A stretch of 10,261 nt of DNA, taken from Vulcanimicrobiota bacterium. GTDB lineage: Bacteria; Vulcanimicrobiota; Vulcanimicrobiia; Vulcanimicrobiales; Vulcanimicrobiaceae. Location of the stretch: positions 1 to 10,261 of the forward strand of contig JAFAMK010000402.1 of assembly GCA_019233415.1 (NCBI GenBank), given 5' to 3'. This document shows positions 1 to 6,963 of the stretch, in pieces. A program made the position numbers and the translations under genes. Numbering within the stretch: the stretch's first letter is position 1; each line of letters starts with the position of its first letter. Below the pieces are notes generated by a model. The model saw nothing but the letters and a program-made list of their open reading frames with translations, made no database searches and was not told the origin of the DNA.

Positions 1-209
1 ACGACAAAGCGGTCCTCGTCGAGGACGCGCTGCACGACTGGCAGCGGCACTTCCCGCGCGATCCGTGGATCCCGAAGTACACGTACAGCCTCGCGCAGCT
101 CTACGGCAAACTCGACATGGAAGACGCGCGCGTGCGCAAGAACGACACGCTCGACTGGCTCATCGCAACGTATCCCGAATCCGAGTACGCGCAGCTTCCT
201 CGCGAATAA
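1..209 (+). CDS. 3' end of an unidentified protein (partial)
   Basis: An open frame enters from the left edge (first full codon at position 3) and stops at TAA 207-209, giving 68 visible residues. The peptide is rich in charged and aromatic residues (motifs such as WQRHFPRDPWIPKYTY and a YPES.YA ending) and looks helical. This pattern resembles the last helices of TPR-like or BamD/YbgF-like periplasmic proteins, where 'TYPxSxYA' is common between repeats; that is inference from pattern alone. Only 6 nt separate its stop from the stop of the convergent pentapeptide gene at 216, so no separate terminator fits between them. The start and main domain lie outside the window. Confidence 0.6.
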   Translation, partial: DKAVLVEDALHDWQRHFPRDPWIPKYTYSLAQLYGKLDMEDARVRKNDTLDWLIATYPESEYAQLPRE

Positions 210-215
210 CGCCGG

Positions 216-785
216 TCAGTCCGGCGACGGCGGGGCCGGTGGAACCGGCGGGATGGACGGAATCGGCGGTATCACCGGCGGATGCTGGCGCAAGTAGCGC
301 AGTTGGCGCTCGACCTCGCGCATTGCGCGGTCGATCGCCGGTTGTACGTCCACCAGCGCGTCGTCGTCGTACCCGTACGTGTACCACGAGCGGCCATACG
401 GGCCGTAGCGCCCGGCTCTTCCGCTGAAGTCGGCGCCTTGCATCTTGACGCCGTCGAGCTTCGCGCGCGCGAACGACGTGTTCGCGAGGTGCGTGCCGGC
501 GAAGCGCGCGTTGCGCAGGTCGGCGTCGTCGAATTTCGCGTTCTCCAGGTCGCAGCCCGTGAACGTCGCGCCGTTCAGGTTCGCGTGCGAGAAGTCCACG
601 CCGACGAGGTCGGCACCGACGAAGCGCAGCCCGTGCAGGTCCCGCCCGTGCAAGTCCTTTGGGAAGCGGCAGCCGACGCAGGCGTTGATGAGCTGGCGGA
701 TGAGGTCGTCGTCGGCCGCGCGCGCGGGCGCGGCGGGAACGGCCAGCGCGAAGGCCAGAGCGGTCAGGACGAGTGGTCTGAGCAT
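216..785 (-). CDS. Secreted pentapeptide-repeat protein with CxGC motif (short paralogue)
   Basis: The product has 189 residues. Residues 1-23 form a Sec-type signal peptide (hydrophobic core, ARA at 21-23), so the protein is probably exported. A CVGC motif lies at 36-39, followed from about 43 to 122 by pentapeptide repeats of the A(D/N)LxG / A.F type, which fold as a right-handed quadrilateral beta-helix. The tail holds a Tyr/Gly segment (about 125-139), a charged helix (about 145-167) and a Pro-rich end (PPVIPPIPSIPPVPPAPP). The ATG at 783-785 is preceded by a strong GGAGGAA site with 8-nt spacing. It lies 20 nt after the longer paralogue and is probably co-transcribed with it. Residues 26-122 are very similar to the first half of that neighbour, so the two arose by duplication. 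Family and export are clear; molecular role is unknown. Confidence 0.9.
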   Translation of the reverse strand: MLRPLVLTALAFALAVPAAPARAADDDLIRQLINACVGCRFPKDLHGRDLHGLRFVGADLVGVDFSHANLNGATFTGCDLENAKFDDADLRNARFAGTHLANTSFARAKLDGVKMQGADFSGRAGRYGPYGRSWYTYGYDDDALVDVQPAIDRAMREVERQLRYLRQHPPVIPPIPSIPPVPPAPPSPD

Positions 786-793
786 GGAATGCG

Positions 794-800
794 TTCCTCC
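794..800 (-). promoter_or_regulatory. Ribosome binding site of the 189-residue pentapeptide gene
   Basis: TTCCTCC on the plus strand reads GGAGGAA on the coding strand, 8 nt before the ATG at 783-785. It fixes the start and shows independent initiation within the operon. Confidence 0.75.
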
Positions 801-805
801 GTGGC

Positions 806-1702
806 CTAGGCGGGTGCGAGTGCGCCGGTCAGGTTGGCGTGGGCGTCGTCGATCAGCTCCTGGCGCGTCACCGGGCGGCAGACGTCGCGGAAATCCTGGC
901 CGTCACGGGCGCTGGTCCGGCCGGCGCAGTACCGCGCCGCGCGGAAGTCGAGGCCGTGCAGGTCGACGCCGCGCAGGTTCGCGCAAGACGTGCGCCGGTA
1001 ACCACCGTCGTCGCCGCTGAAGACGACGTCGCCGTCGTCGTCGTTGCGCGAGCACAAGACCGCGTCGCCGATCGTCGCGCCGTTCATGCGCGCATCGTGC
1101 AGGTTTGCGCCGACCAAGTCCGCGCCGCGCAGGTCGGTGCGCGAGAAGTCGCTGCCGTGCGCATTGATCCCGACCAGCCTCGCGTCGTTCAGCCGCGCAC
1201 CGGCGAGGTTCGAATCGTGCAGGTTCGCGCCGACGATCTTGATTCCGCGCAGGTCGGCGTCGTGCAGATCGGCGCCGGCGAACGAGCAGCCGGTGCAGTC
1301 GCGCAGGATCGTGCGGCCGAGCGGGCCGTCGAGGTCGCCTTGCGAGACGCTCGCGCCGACGAAGCGCACACCCTCGACGTTCGCGCGCGCGAATGAGGTG
1401 TGGCGCAGGCGCACGCCGACGAACCGCGCGTCGCGCAGGTCGGCGTCGTCGAAGCGTGTCCCGTCGAGGTTCGCCCCGGTGAACTCCGCGCCGCGCAGGT
1501 TCGCGTGCGAGAGGTCGGTGTCGTGCAGGTCGCTCCCGACGAAGCGCAAGCCGTGCAGATCGCGGCCGTGCAGGTCGTGCGGCAACCGGCACCCGACGCA
1601 GGAGTTGATGAGCTGGCGCGCCAGATCGTCCTGCGCGTGCACGGGCGCGGCCGGTGCGGCGAGGAGCAGCGCGAGGACGGTGGTGGCGAGCGAACGGATC
1701 AC
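806..1702 (-). CDS. Secreted pentapeptide-repeat protein with two CxGC motifs (long paralogue)
   Basis: The product has 298 residues. The frame stays open far upstream, but the start is placed at GTG 1700-1702 because it follows AAGGAG with 7-nt spacing and begins a clean signal peptide (residues 1-23, ending VHA). CVGC lies at 35-38 and CTGC at 136-139. Each opens a run of pentapeptide repeats (about 42-118 and 139-213, units such as ADLHD, ANLHD, ADLVG), with a third short run near 240-253 (ANLRGVDLHG). Further Cys residues at 217, 240, 259 and 275 in the C-terminal region could form disulfides in an exported protein. An acidic loop (NDDDGDVVFSGDDGG, about 220-234) interrupts the solenoid. 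It sits between the M56-pentapeptide fusion (59 nt upstream) and the shorter paralogue. Function is unknown; a structural or ligand role next to the membrane sensor is inference. Confidence 0.9.
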   Translation of the reverse strand: MIRSLATTVLALLLAAPAAPVHAQDDLARQLINSCVGCRLPHDLHGRDLHGLRFVGSDLHDTDLSHANLRGAEFTGANLDGTRFDDADLRDARFVGVRLRHTSFARANVEGVRFVGASVSQGDLDGPLGRTILRDCTGCSFAGADLHDADLRGIKIVGANLHDSNLAGARLNDARLVGINAHGSDFSRTDLRGADLVGANLHDARMNGATIGDAVLCSRNDDDGDVVFSGDDGGYRRTSCANLRGVDLHGLDFRAARYCAGRTSARDGQDFRDVCRPVTRQELIDDAHANLTGALAPA

Positions 1703-1709
1703 GAGTGTT

Positions 1710-1715
1710 CTCCTT
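1710..1715 (-). promoter_or_regulatory. Ribosome binding site that decides the GTG start of the 298-residue protein
   Basis: CTCCTT on the plus strand reads AAGGAG on the coding strand, 7 nt upstream of GTG 1700-1702. It supports this start over the much longer open frame reaching to 2335, whose upstream part runs over the end of the neighbouring M56 gene in another frame. Confidence 0.75.
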
Positions 1716-1761
1716 GAACTAACGAAATAAGACTCAAGGGCAAAAAGAGAGCGCGCCGGCG

Positions 1762-3936
1762 TCAGCCGCCGAACGAGCTCCCGTTGAGGGTCATCCCGGT
1801 CGTCTGCGCGTTGTGCAGGTTGACCCCGCTGAGATCGCAGCCGTACAGGGACGCATTGGTCAGGTCGGCGCCCTCCAGGTTCGCACCCGAGAGGTCCATC
1901 CCGTACAGGTGCGCGCCGCGCAGGTTCACGCCGCGCAGATCGGCACTGGTCATGTCGCCGCCGCTGACCGAGATTCCGTGCAGGTCCTGACCGCGCAGGT
2001 CCATGCCGGTGAAGTCGCAGCCCGAGCAGTTCGCGACGACGCTGCGCAGCGTCGTCCCGTGCAGGCTCACATGGCGCAGCGTGATCCCGCTGAGCCTGAC
2101 ATCGTCGAGGCGCGCGCCGTCGAGGTTCGCGTCGCGCAGCTCGACGCCGGAGAGGGACGCGCCGCGCAGGTCTGCGTTCGTCAGGTTGGCGCCGCGCAGG
2201 TCGACACCGCTGATCCGTGCGCCCTGCAGGTTCGCGCCGCTGAGATTCGCGTCGCGAAGGTCGTCGCCCGTGATCGCCAGACCGTGCAGATCGGCGCCGC
2301 GCCCGTCGGCGTTGTGGAACGTGCACCCGCTGCACCCGGCGAGGATCTCGCGGGAGAGCTTCACGCCGTTCAAAGTGACGCTGCGCGCGCCGTGCGCGCC
2401 GTGCGAGCCGGTGTCCTGCGCGATCTGCTGCGGAATGTTCTTCATCGCCTCGCCGATCTGGCGGCCGATCTCCGGCCCGATGTTCTCGATCCCGGCGTCT
2501 TCCATCGCCTTGCGCGCGGCCGTGCTCGCCGCTTGAACCTTGCGCTTCGTCTCGGCCGGGAGCGTGCGGTTCGCCGGAATGTGGACGTGGATGCCGGACG
2601 CCGTCGGCACGGGCGGCGTCGTCGGGATCGGCGGCTCCGTGACCGGAGCGCTCGCGATCAGCTTCGGCGCGACCGACGGTTCGGGGCTCGGCGCGGGTGC
2701 CGCCGGATGCTTCGCGGCGATCACGTGCCGTGCCGGCGTCGGAGCGTGCGTCTTTTCGCGCGCGGTCGTGGGAGCGGGCGCTTCGGTCGCGGCGACGAGC
2801 GGCGCGGGGGCGGGCAGCTCGACGGCGGGCGCGCTCGTTGCGACGAGGCCGACGGCGACGAGGCTGGCGAGGACGATGCCGGCGGCGGCCGCGGGCGAGC
2901 GGCGGAGCTGGGCGCGCTTCTTGTCGAGCAGCTGCTCGATGCGCACGGTGATCTGCTTGCGGGTGAGCAGCGCGCCCGGTGCGACGACGGCGTGCTCGGG
3001 CATCCGCATCTCGCGGGCGAGCTTCCAGAGCGAGGTCGCGTAGTCGTGCGCGGCGCCGGTCTTCTCGACGACCGCGTCGTCCGAGGCGATCTCGCGCTCG
3101 AGCGCGATCCGCCGGCCGACCAGCCAGACGATCGGATTGAACCAGAAGAGCCGTTCGATCACGCGCTGGACGAGGTTCGTCCAGTCGTCGTAGCGGCGCA
3201 GGTGCGCGTGCTCGTGAAGCACGAGCGACTCGATCGCGGCGAGCCCGTCGGCCGTCGCCAGCTCGGTCGGGATCAGGATCACCGGGCGGCCGAAGCCGAT
3301 CGCGACCGGGGTCTCGATCTCGTACGAGAGCCGCAGGTAGATTTCGCGCCCGGTCTCGACGTCGGTGAGCCAGGGCAATTCATCGGCGAGCGCGCCGTCG
3401 AGCGGGCTCGACCGCCGCTTGAGGCCGCGCACGCGCAGGATGCTCATCGCGAGCCCGACGAGGCCCATCAGCGCACCGAGCGCCCAGACGCCGACGACCG
3501 CGAGCGCGATCCGGGGCGATACCCGCGGCGTCCAGGACGCGAAGGCCAGCCGGCCGGCGATCGCCTGCACCGGGTTCACGGAGGACGCCATCGTGGGCCC
3601 GACCGCGGAGGCCGTGACCGTACCGGTCGTCGCCGTAACCGGCCGAATTGAAGCCGTGTGCCCGGTCCGAACCGGGGCCGCATTGTGGGCCCCCGCGGCG
3701 GCCGCGTGCTGGACGGCGGCGGGCGGTTCGGCGTAGGCGCGGGCCAGGGAAACGCCGAGGCCGGCGAGCGGCATTGCGGCCGTCGCGATCAGGGCCGTCG
3801 TCCAGAGGGCGTGGCGCGTCGCGGCCTTCAGCGCCAGGGTGCGCGTCGCAACGAGGACGAGCGTCGCGAGGACGCCCCCGAGGAGGACGCTCGCGAGGAT
3901 CGCGCGCAGCGCGACGCCGACGACCGCCTCGATCAT
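1762..3936 (-). CDS. M56 (BlaR1/MecR1-like) membrane metallopeptidase fused to a pentapeptide-repeat sensor domain
   Basis: The product has 724 residues. Predicted membrane helices lie near 8-30, 42-66, 141-167 and 349-367. Between the third and fourth is the M56 peptidase core: HEHAH at 241-245 (HExxH zinc motif), then WFNPIVWLVGRR and the EIASDDAVV segment, where E282 is the probable third zinc ligand. In BlaR1/MecR1 this domain cuts, or leads to cutting of, the BlaI/MecI repressor after an outside signal. The usual C-terminal penicillin-binding sensor is absent. Instead there is a Pro/Ala-rich linker (about 370-450), a helical segment (about 460-505), and pentapeptide repeats from about 520 to 724 with two CSGC motifs (535-538 and 637-640). 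The ATG at 3934-3936 directly abuts the repressor stop codon, so translation is probably coupled. Peptidase family and fusion are clear; the signal is unknown. Confidence 0.92.
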   Translation of the reverse strand: MIEAVVGVALRAILASVLLGGVLATLVLVATRTLALKAATRHALWTTALIATAAMPLAGLGVSLARAYAEPPAAVQHAAAAGAHNAAPVRTGHTASIRPVTATTGTVTASAVGPTMASSVNPVQAIAGRLAFASWTPRVSPRIALAVVGVWALGALMGLVGLAMSILRVRGLKRRSSPLDGALADELPWLTDVETGREIYLRLSYEIETPVAIGFGRPVILIPTELATADGLAAIESLVLHEHAHLRRYDDWTNLVQRVIERLFWFNPIVWLVGRRIALEREIASDDAVVEKTGAAHDYATSLWKLAREMRMPEHAVVAPGALLTRKQITVRIEQLLDKKRAQLRRSPAAAAGIVLASLVAVGLVATSAPAVELPAPAPLVAATEAPAPTTAREKTHAPTPARHVIAAKHPAAPAPSPEPSVAPKLIASAPVTEPPIPTTPPVPTASGIHVHIPANRTLPAETKRKVQAASTAARKAMEDAGIENIGPEIGRQIGEAMKNIPQQIAQDTGSHGAHGARSVTLNGVKLSREILAGCSGCTFHNADGRGADLHGLAITGDDLRDANLSGANLQGARISGVDLRGANLTNADLRGASLSGVELRDANLDGARLDDVRLSGITLRHVSLHGTTLRSVVANCSGCDFTGMDLRGQDLHGISVSGGDMTSADLRGVNLRGAHLYGMDLSGANLEGADLTNASLYGCDLSGVNLHNAQTTGMTLNGSSFGG

Positions 3937-4320
3937 TTACTGCTGGCCCTTGGCCTTGTCGAGCAGCTCCCGGAGGCGCTCGATCTCCTTGTCGTCGACC
4001 GCCTCGGACTCGAGCAGGTTCAGGACCAGCTCGCGCGGCGACCCGTCGAAGAAGCGCGACAGCACATGGGTGACGACGCTGCGCTGGGCCTCGTCGCGCG
4101 CGACCTCGGCGCGGTAGATGAAGGCCCGGCCGGACGCCTTGTGGCGCACGTAGCCCTTCTGTTCCAGGATACGCATGGTCGTCAGGACGGTGTTGTAGGC
4201 GAGCGGCGGGTCGCCGATCGCGTCGACGACCTCGGCCACGCTCGATTCTCCGCGGTCCCACAGGACCTGCATGAGCCGGTACTCGGCTTCGGTGAGGGTC
4301 GGCGACTTCTTACGGGGCAT
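3937..4320 (-). CDS. BlaI/MecI/CopY-family transcriptional repressor
   Basis: The product has 127 residues, the normal length for BlaI/MecI. Residues 6-75 form the winged helix-turn-helix: LTEAEYRLMQVLWDRGESSVAEVV, then the recognition region AYNTVLTTMRILEQKGYV and the wing GRAFIYRA. The C-terminal part (about 76-127) is the dimerisation helix region. ELVLNLL aligns with the MecI stretch that contains the N101-F102 cleavage bond; here N is again residue 101, followed by L. The next gene starts at the base after its stop and encodes the matching M56 protease, so this is a BlaI-BlaR1 type pair. In characterised systems the repressor binds its own promoter and is inactivated by proteolysis. No beta-lactamase gene is nearby, so the regulated genes are probably the downstream pentapeptide genes (inference). 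Confidence 0.92.
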   Translation of the reverse strand: MPRKKSPTLTEAEYRLMQVLWDRGESSVAEVVDAIGDPPLAYNTVLTTMRILEQKGYVRHKASGRAFIYRAEVARDEAQRSVVTHVLSRFFDGSPRELVLNLLESEAVDDKEIERLRELLDKAKGQQ

Positions 4321-4326
4321 ACGAGC

Positions 4327-4355
4327 ACGCTAACACGACGGGGCCCCCCTGTCAA
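4327..4355 (-). promoter_or_regulatory. Probable promoter of the BlaI-M56-pentapeptide operon, giving a leaderless mRNA
   Basis: On the minus strand a perfect TTGACA (-35, 4355-4350) is followed after 17 nt by TAGCGT (-10, 4332-4327, 3 of 6 matches). Six nucleotides later comes the ATG of the repressor, so the predicted start of transcription is the A of the ATG. No Shine-Dalgarno sequence stands before this ATG, which fits a leaderless transcript. A GGGGCCCC palindrome (4340-4347) sits in the spacer and could be part of an operator, but no classical TACA-TGTA BlaI operator is visible. Confidence 0.5.
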
Positions 4356-4390
4356 CTAAACTTCTAAGAGCTTGCATCCATACGAGGCCC

Positions 4391-4482
4391 CTTCGACAGG
4401 CTCAGGATGACAAGGCTCGCGCCCCGTCATCCTGAGCTTGCCCCCCCGTCATCCTGAGCTTGTCGAAGGGCCCGTCGAAGGG
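4391..4482. repeat. Cluster of palindromic repeat copies (CTTCGACARGCTCAGGATGAC family)
   Basis: One forward copy lies at 4391-4411, a truncated inverse copy at 4425-4440, a full inverse copy at 4447-4470, and a short fragment (GTCGAAGGG) at 4474-4482. The forward copy and the full inverse copy can pair across about 36 nt to form a long hairpin. They lie between the end of the substrate-binding protein gene and the BlaI promoter, where such a hairpin could slow or end transcription. The same family recurs at 7807-7861 and 8208-8345. Confidence 0.85.
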
Positions 4483-4489
4483 CGCTCGT

Positions 4490-5836
4490 CTACTTGGTCG
4501 AGACGACCGTGTAGCCTTCGCGGGGGCCGATCTTCTCGGAGCCGATGGTCTTCGCGGCCGCGGTGCTGTCGGGGTTCGCGCACGTCTCCGCGGCGTAGTC
4601 GCCGCCGACCGTCGAGGCGATCGTGAAGTACTCGTTCTCCGCCCGGCGCTTGTTCTTGGCGACGATCATCCCGGCGTAGGTCTGCTGCACCGCCTGGTGG
4701 TCGCACTTGCGGAAGTACGCGCCGCTCTTCTTGGCCGCGTCGTAGTGGTAGTTCTCGAACGCCTCGACGACTTTCTCGGTATCGGTCGTACCGACAGCGT
4801 TGAGGCGGTCGATGATGTTGATTCCCGCCATGTAGCCGAGGTATTGGCGCCAGTCCACTTCGGAGACGCCGGGCTTGAGCGCCGCGTAGACCTTGTCGGC
4901 GTTGCCGCCCGCCTCCGGGCCCCACACGTAGCCCCACAGCGAGCCGACCATGTCGTCGACCGGGAGCCCGACCGCGACGTCATTGCCGCACAGGATCCCA
5001 CCGAAGAGCATCTTCTTGTTGAGGCCGAGCTGCACGGCGGCCTTCGACGCGTTTTGGCAGTCGGGGCCGTAGTTGCAGAAGACCAGGACGTCCGCGTCGG
5101 TGTTGCGCGCCTTCGTCAGGTACGACGAGTAGTCGGTCTGGCCGAGCGGGTGCAGGTCTTCGCCGGCGACCGAGCCGCCCTGCGCGAGCAGAATCTTCTT
5201 GAGGCGGTCGCGCGCGTCGGTTCCGAACGCGTAGTCGGCGACGAGGAAGTACCACTTCTTCCCGTGCTTGAGCAGCGCGGGGCCGACGGCGTTCGCGAGC
5301 ATCGCGTTCGAGCAGGTCTGCCGGAACGTCACGCGATGGGCCTTCGGTCCGGTGATGTTCGTGTCGTGCGTTCCGATCGCGAGGAAGAAGGTGTTGTTCT
5401 CCGCCGCGGCGGCGGAGACGGCGAGCCCGACCCCCGAGCTGAGGCACCCGGTCAGCACGTCGACCTTCTCCTGTAAGATCAGACGCTTCGCCTCGGTCGT
5501 CCCGGTCGCGGGCTTGTTGGCGTCGTCGCCCTTGACGATCTCGTACTTGACCCGGCTGTTCTTTTTCATCGCCTCGGCGACGGCGACTTCCATCCCGTGC
5601 TGCTGCGACTGCGACGCCGCGGCGTAGACCCCCGAGAAGCCGTCGAGGTGGCCGATCTTGATCGTCGCCCCACCGCCGGCCGCGATCACGTCGCGCGGCG
5701 GCAGGAGCGGTGCGGCGCCGGCCGCGCGGGTTTCCAGGAGCGGGAAGCCGAGGGCCGAGGCGCCGGCGATCCCGAGCGCGCCGGTTCGGCGCAGGAACTC
5801 CCTCCGGTCGACGGAGGTGTCGCGATGGTCGTCCAT
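4490..5836 (-). CDS. Tat-exported ABC transporter substrate-binding protein, Liv/branched-chain amino acid type
   Basis: The product has 448 residues. The N-terminus carries a twin-arginine signal (RREFLRR at 11-17, then a hydrophobic stretch to about 42), so it is exported folded through Tat. From about 58 onward it matches the periplasmic-binding type I fold of LivK/urea/amide binding proteins: IKIGHLDGFSGVYA at the start, MEVAVAEA, then DVLTGCLSSGVGLAVS, KKWYFLVADYAFGTD and TDYSSYLTKA in the expected order. These proteins deliver small ligands (amino acids, amides, urea) to LivHMGF permeases. The ATG at 5834-5836 follows AAGGAG (5841-5846) with a short 4-nt gap. Part of a Liv transporter (livMGF) lies 2.7 kb away on the same strand and may be its partner. 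The ligand cannot be told from sequence. Confidence 0.9.
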   Translation of the reverse strand: MDDHRDTSVDRREFLRRTGALGIAGASALGFPLLETRAAGAAPLLPPRDVIAAGGGATIKIGHLDGFSGVYAAASQSQQHGMEVAVAEAMKKNSRVKYEIVKGDDANKPATGTTEAKRLILQEKVDVLTGCLSSGVGLAVSAAAAENNTFFLAIGTHDTNITGPKAHRVTFRQTCSNAMLANAVGPALLKHGKKWYFLVADYAFGTDARDRLKKILLAQGGSVAGEDLHPLGQTDYSSYLTKARNTDADVLVFCNYGPDCQNASKAAVQLGLNKKMLFGGILCGNDVAVGLPVDDMVGSLWGYVWGPEAGGNADKVYAALKPGVSEVDWRQYLGYMAGINIIDRLNAVGTTDTEKVVEAFENYHYDAAKKSGAYFRKCDHQAVQQTYAGMIVAKNKRRAENEYFTIASTVGGDYAAETCANPDSTAAAKTIGSEKIGPREGYTVVSTK

Positions 5837-5881
5837 GGTGCTCCTTACCGGTAATCAGGCGGTTTTCCGGCACGATTCTTC

Positions 5882-5887
5882 ATTGTA
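5882..5887 (-). promoter_or_regulatory. Possible -10 element of the substrate-binding protein gene
   Basis: On the minus strand the hexamer is TACAAT (5 of 6 to TATAAT), placing transcription start near 5875 with a leader of about 40 nt. No good -35 is seen at 16-18 nt. It lies in the 108-nt gap shared with the divergent WYL regulator gene, so that regulator could act here. Confidence 0.4.
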
Positions 5888-5944
5888 TCCACGCACCCTA
5901 CGCGGACGCACGGACACCGCGGTGCGACGACGAAGACGCGTCGG

Positions 5945-6922
5945 GTGGCGGAGGAACGGGCCGAACCGAAAGTCGTCCTGCTCGTGCGATTGCTCAGCGC
6001 GATCGACGAGGGGCGGTTCACGTTCGAGGAGCTGAAGGACCAGATCGCCGACGAGAAGCCGCCCAGCACGCGCACGTTGCGGCGCTACCTCAGCGTTCTG
6101 GCCGACGCGGGCTTCCCGTGGTTCTTCGACCGCGCGAGCGGGACGTACCGGTTCGCGCAGGGCTACAGCCTGCGCCGCCTCAACCTCTCGCACCGCGAGC
6201 TGCTTGGGCTCGTCACGCTCAAACGGCTCGGCTCGTCGCTCGGCGGAACGTTCGCGACCGCGATCGAGGAGACGACGCAGAAGCTGCTGCGCTCGAGCGA
6301 CCGGCGCGCCGAGGTCGCCGTCGAGAGCTCGTCGTTCGCGATCCGCTTCGAGACGATCGCGCCGGACGAGGCCGTCGAGCGCGTCTTCGAGCAGTTACAG
6401 GGCGCGGAGCGCGAGCACCGGCGCGTCGAGTTCGCTTACACCGACAAGCGCGACGTGCGCACGCAGCGGCGCGTCGACCCGTACGGTTTCATCGTGTCGA
6501 ACAGCCGCATCTATCTGGTCGGCTACGACCACGACCGGCTCGACATGCGCGTCTTCGCGGTCGACAACGTCGCCGACGTCGTCGTGACGCCGCAGACGTT
6601 CGAGAAACCGGCCGACTTCAACCTCGACGCGTACGGCGCGAACTCGGTCAGCGGCGTGGTCCACGGCGACGCGATCGCCGACGTCACGGTGCGGTTCTCG
6701 CCGGTCGTCGCAAAGGCTGCCGCGGCGGTGGTGGTCGCGCGCGACCGCCGCGTCGTGCGCCGCGACGACGGGTCGGTCGAGATCACGTACCGTGTCGCCG
6801 ACCCGCTCGAGATCGTGCGCTGGTCGCTGCGCTGGGGGACCGAGGCCGAGGTCGTCGGCCCCGAGGACGCGCGCCGCGCCGCCGCCGCGATCGCGCGCAG
6901 CCTCGCCGCGCGGTACGGCTGA
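5945..6922 (+). CDS. WYL-domain transcriptional regulator
   Basis: The product has 325 residues, a usual length for the family. Residues 8-72 form a winged helix-turn-helix (TFEELKDQIADEKPPSTRTLRRYLSVL followed by the GTYRF wing). The WYL ligand-binding domain covers about 143-221, with RRVDPYGFIVSNSRIYLVGYD and MRVFAVDNV; the name-giving W-Y-L triplet is I-Y-L here, a common variation. A C-terminal WCX region runs from about 245 to 322 (DVTVRFSPV to PLEIVRWSLRWG.EAEVVGP). WYL proteins act as DNA-binding repressors or activators that sense nucleotides or other small ligands. The GTG at 5945 is the only reasonable start in frame and lacks a clear Shine-Dalgarno site. It is divergent from the substrate-binding protein gene and may control it or itself. 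Confidence 0.9.
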   Translation: MAEERAEPKVVLLVRLLSAIDEGRFTFEELKDQIADEKPPSTRTLRRYLSVLADAGFPWFFDRASGTYRFAQGYSLRRLNLSHRELLGLVTLKRLGSSLGGTFATAIEETTQKLLRSSDRRAEVAVESSSFAIRFETIAPDEAVERVFEQLQGAEREHRRVEFAYTDKRDVRTQRRVDPYGFIVSNSRIYLVGYDHDRLDMRVFAVDNVADVVVTPQTFEKPADFNLDAYGANSVSGVVHGDAIADVTVRFSPVVAKAAAAVVVARDRRVVRRDDGSVEITYRVADPLEIVRWSLRWGTEAEVVGPEDARRAAAAIARSLAARYG

Positions 6923-6927
6923 GCAGG

Positions 6928-6951
6928 AACGCGCGGCCTTCGGGGCGCGTT
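6928..6951 (+). terminator. Hairpin with UUCG loop after the WYL gene
   Basis: AACGCGC (6928-6934) pairs with GCGCGTT (6945-6951). Inside, CC and GG close a TTCG tetraloop with a two-base GG bulge. It begins 5 nt after the WYL stop codon. There is almost no T-run behind it, so it may be an attenuator or mRNA-stabilising hairpin instead of a true terminator. Confidence 0.35.
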
Positions 6952-6963
6952 AGAACGACGACC

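Noticed and set aside
1703..2335. Upstream extension of the 298-residue pentapeptide protein to a 509-residue frame
   Set aside because: The extra part runs over the 3' end of the M56 gene in another frame, has an Arg-rich, repeat-shadow composition, and the signal peptide with its ribosome site begins at 1702.
1813..3651. Long plus-strand open frame of 612 residues opposite the M56 gene
   Set aside because: Its translation is an Arg/Val/Ala-rich shadow of the high-GC pentapeptide and peptidase coding sequence, with no domain.
3937..4320. Beta-lactam resistance regulator in the strict sense
   Set aside because: No beta-lactamase or PBP2a-like gene is visible and the M56 partner lacks the penicillin-binding sensor domain.
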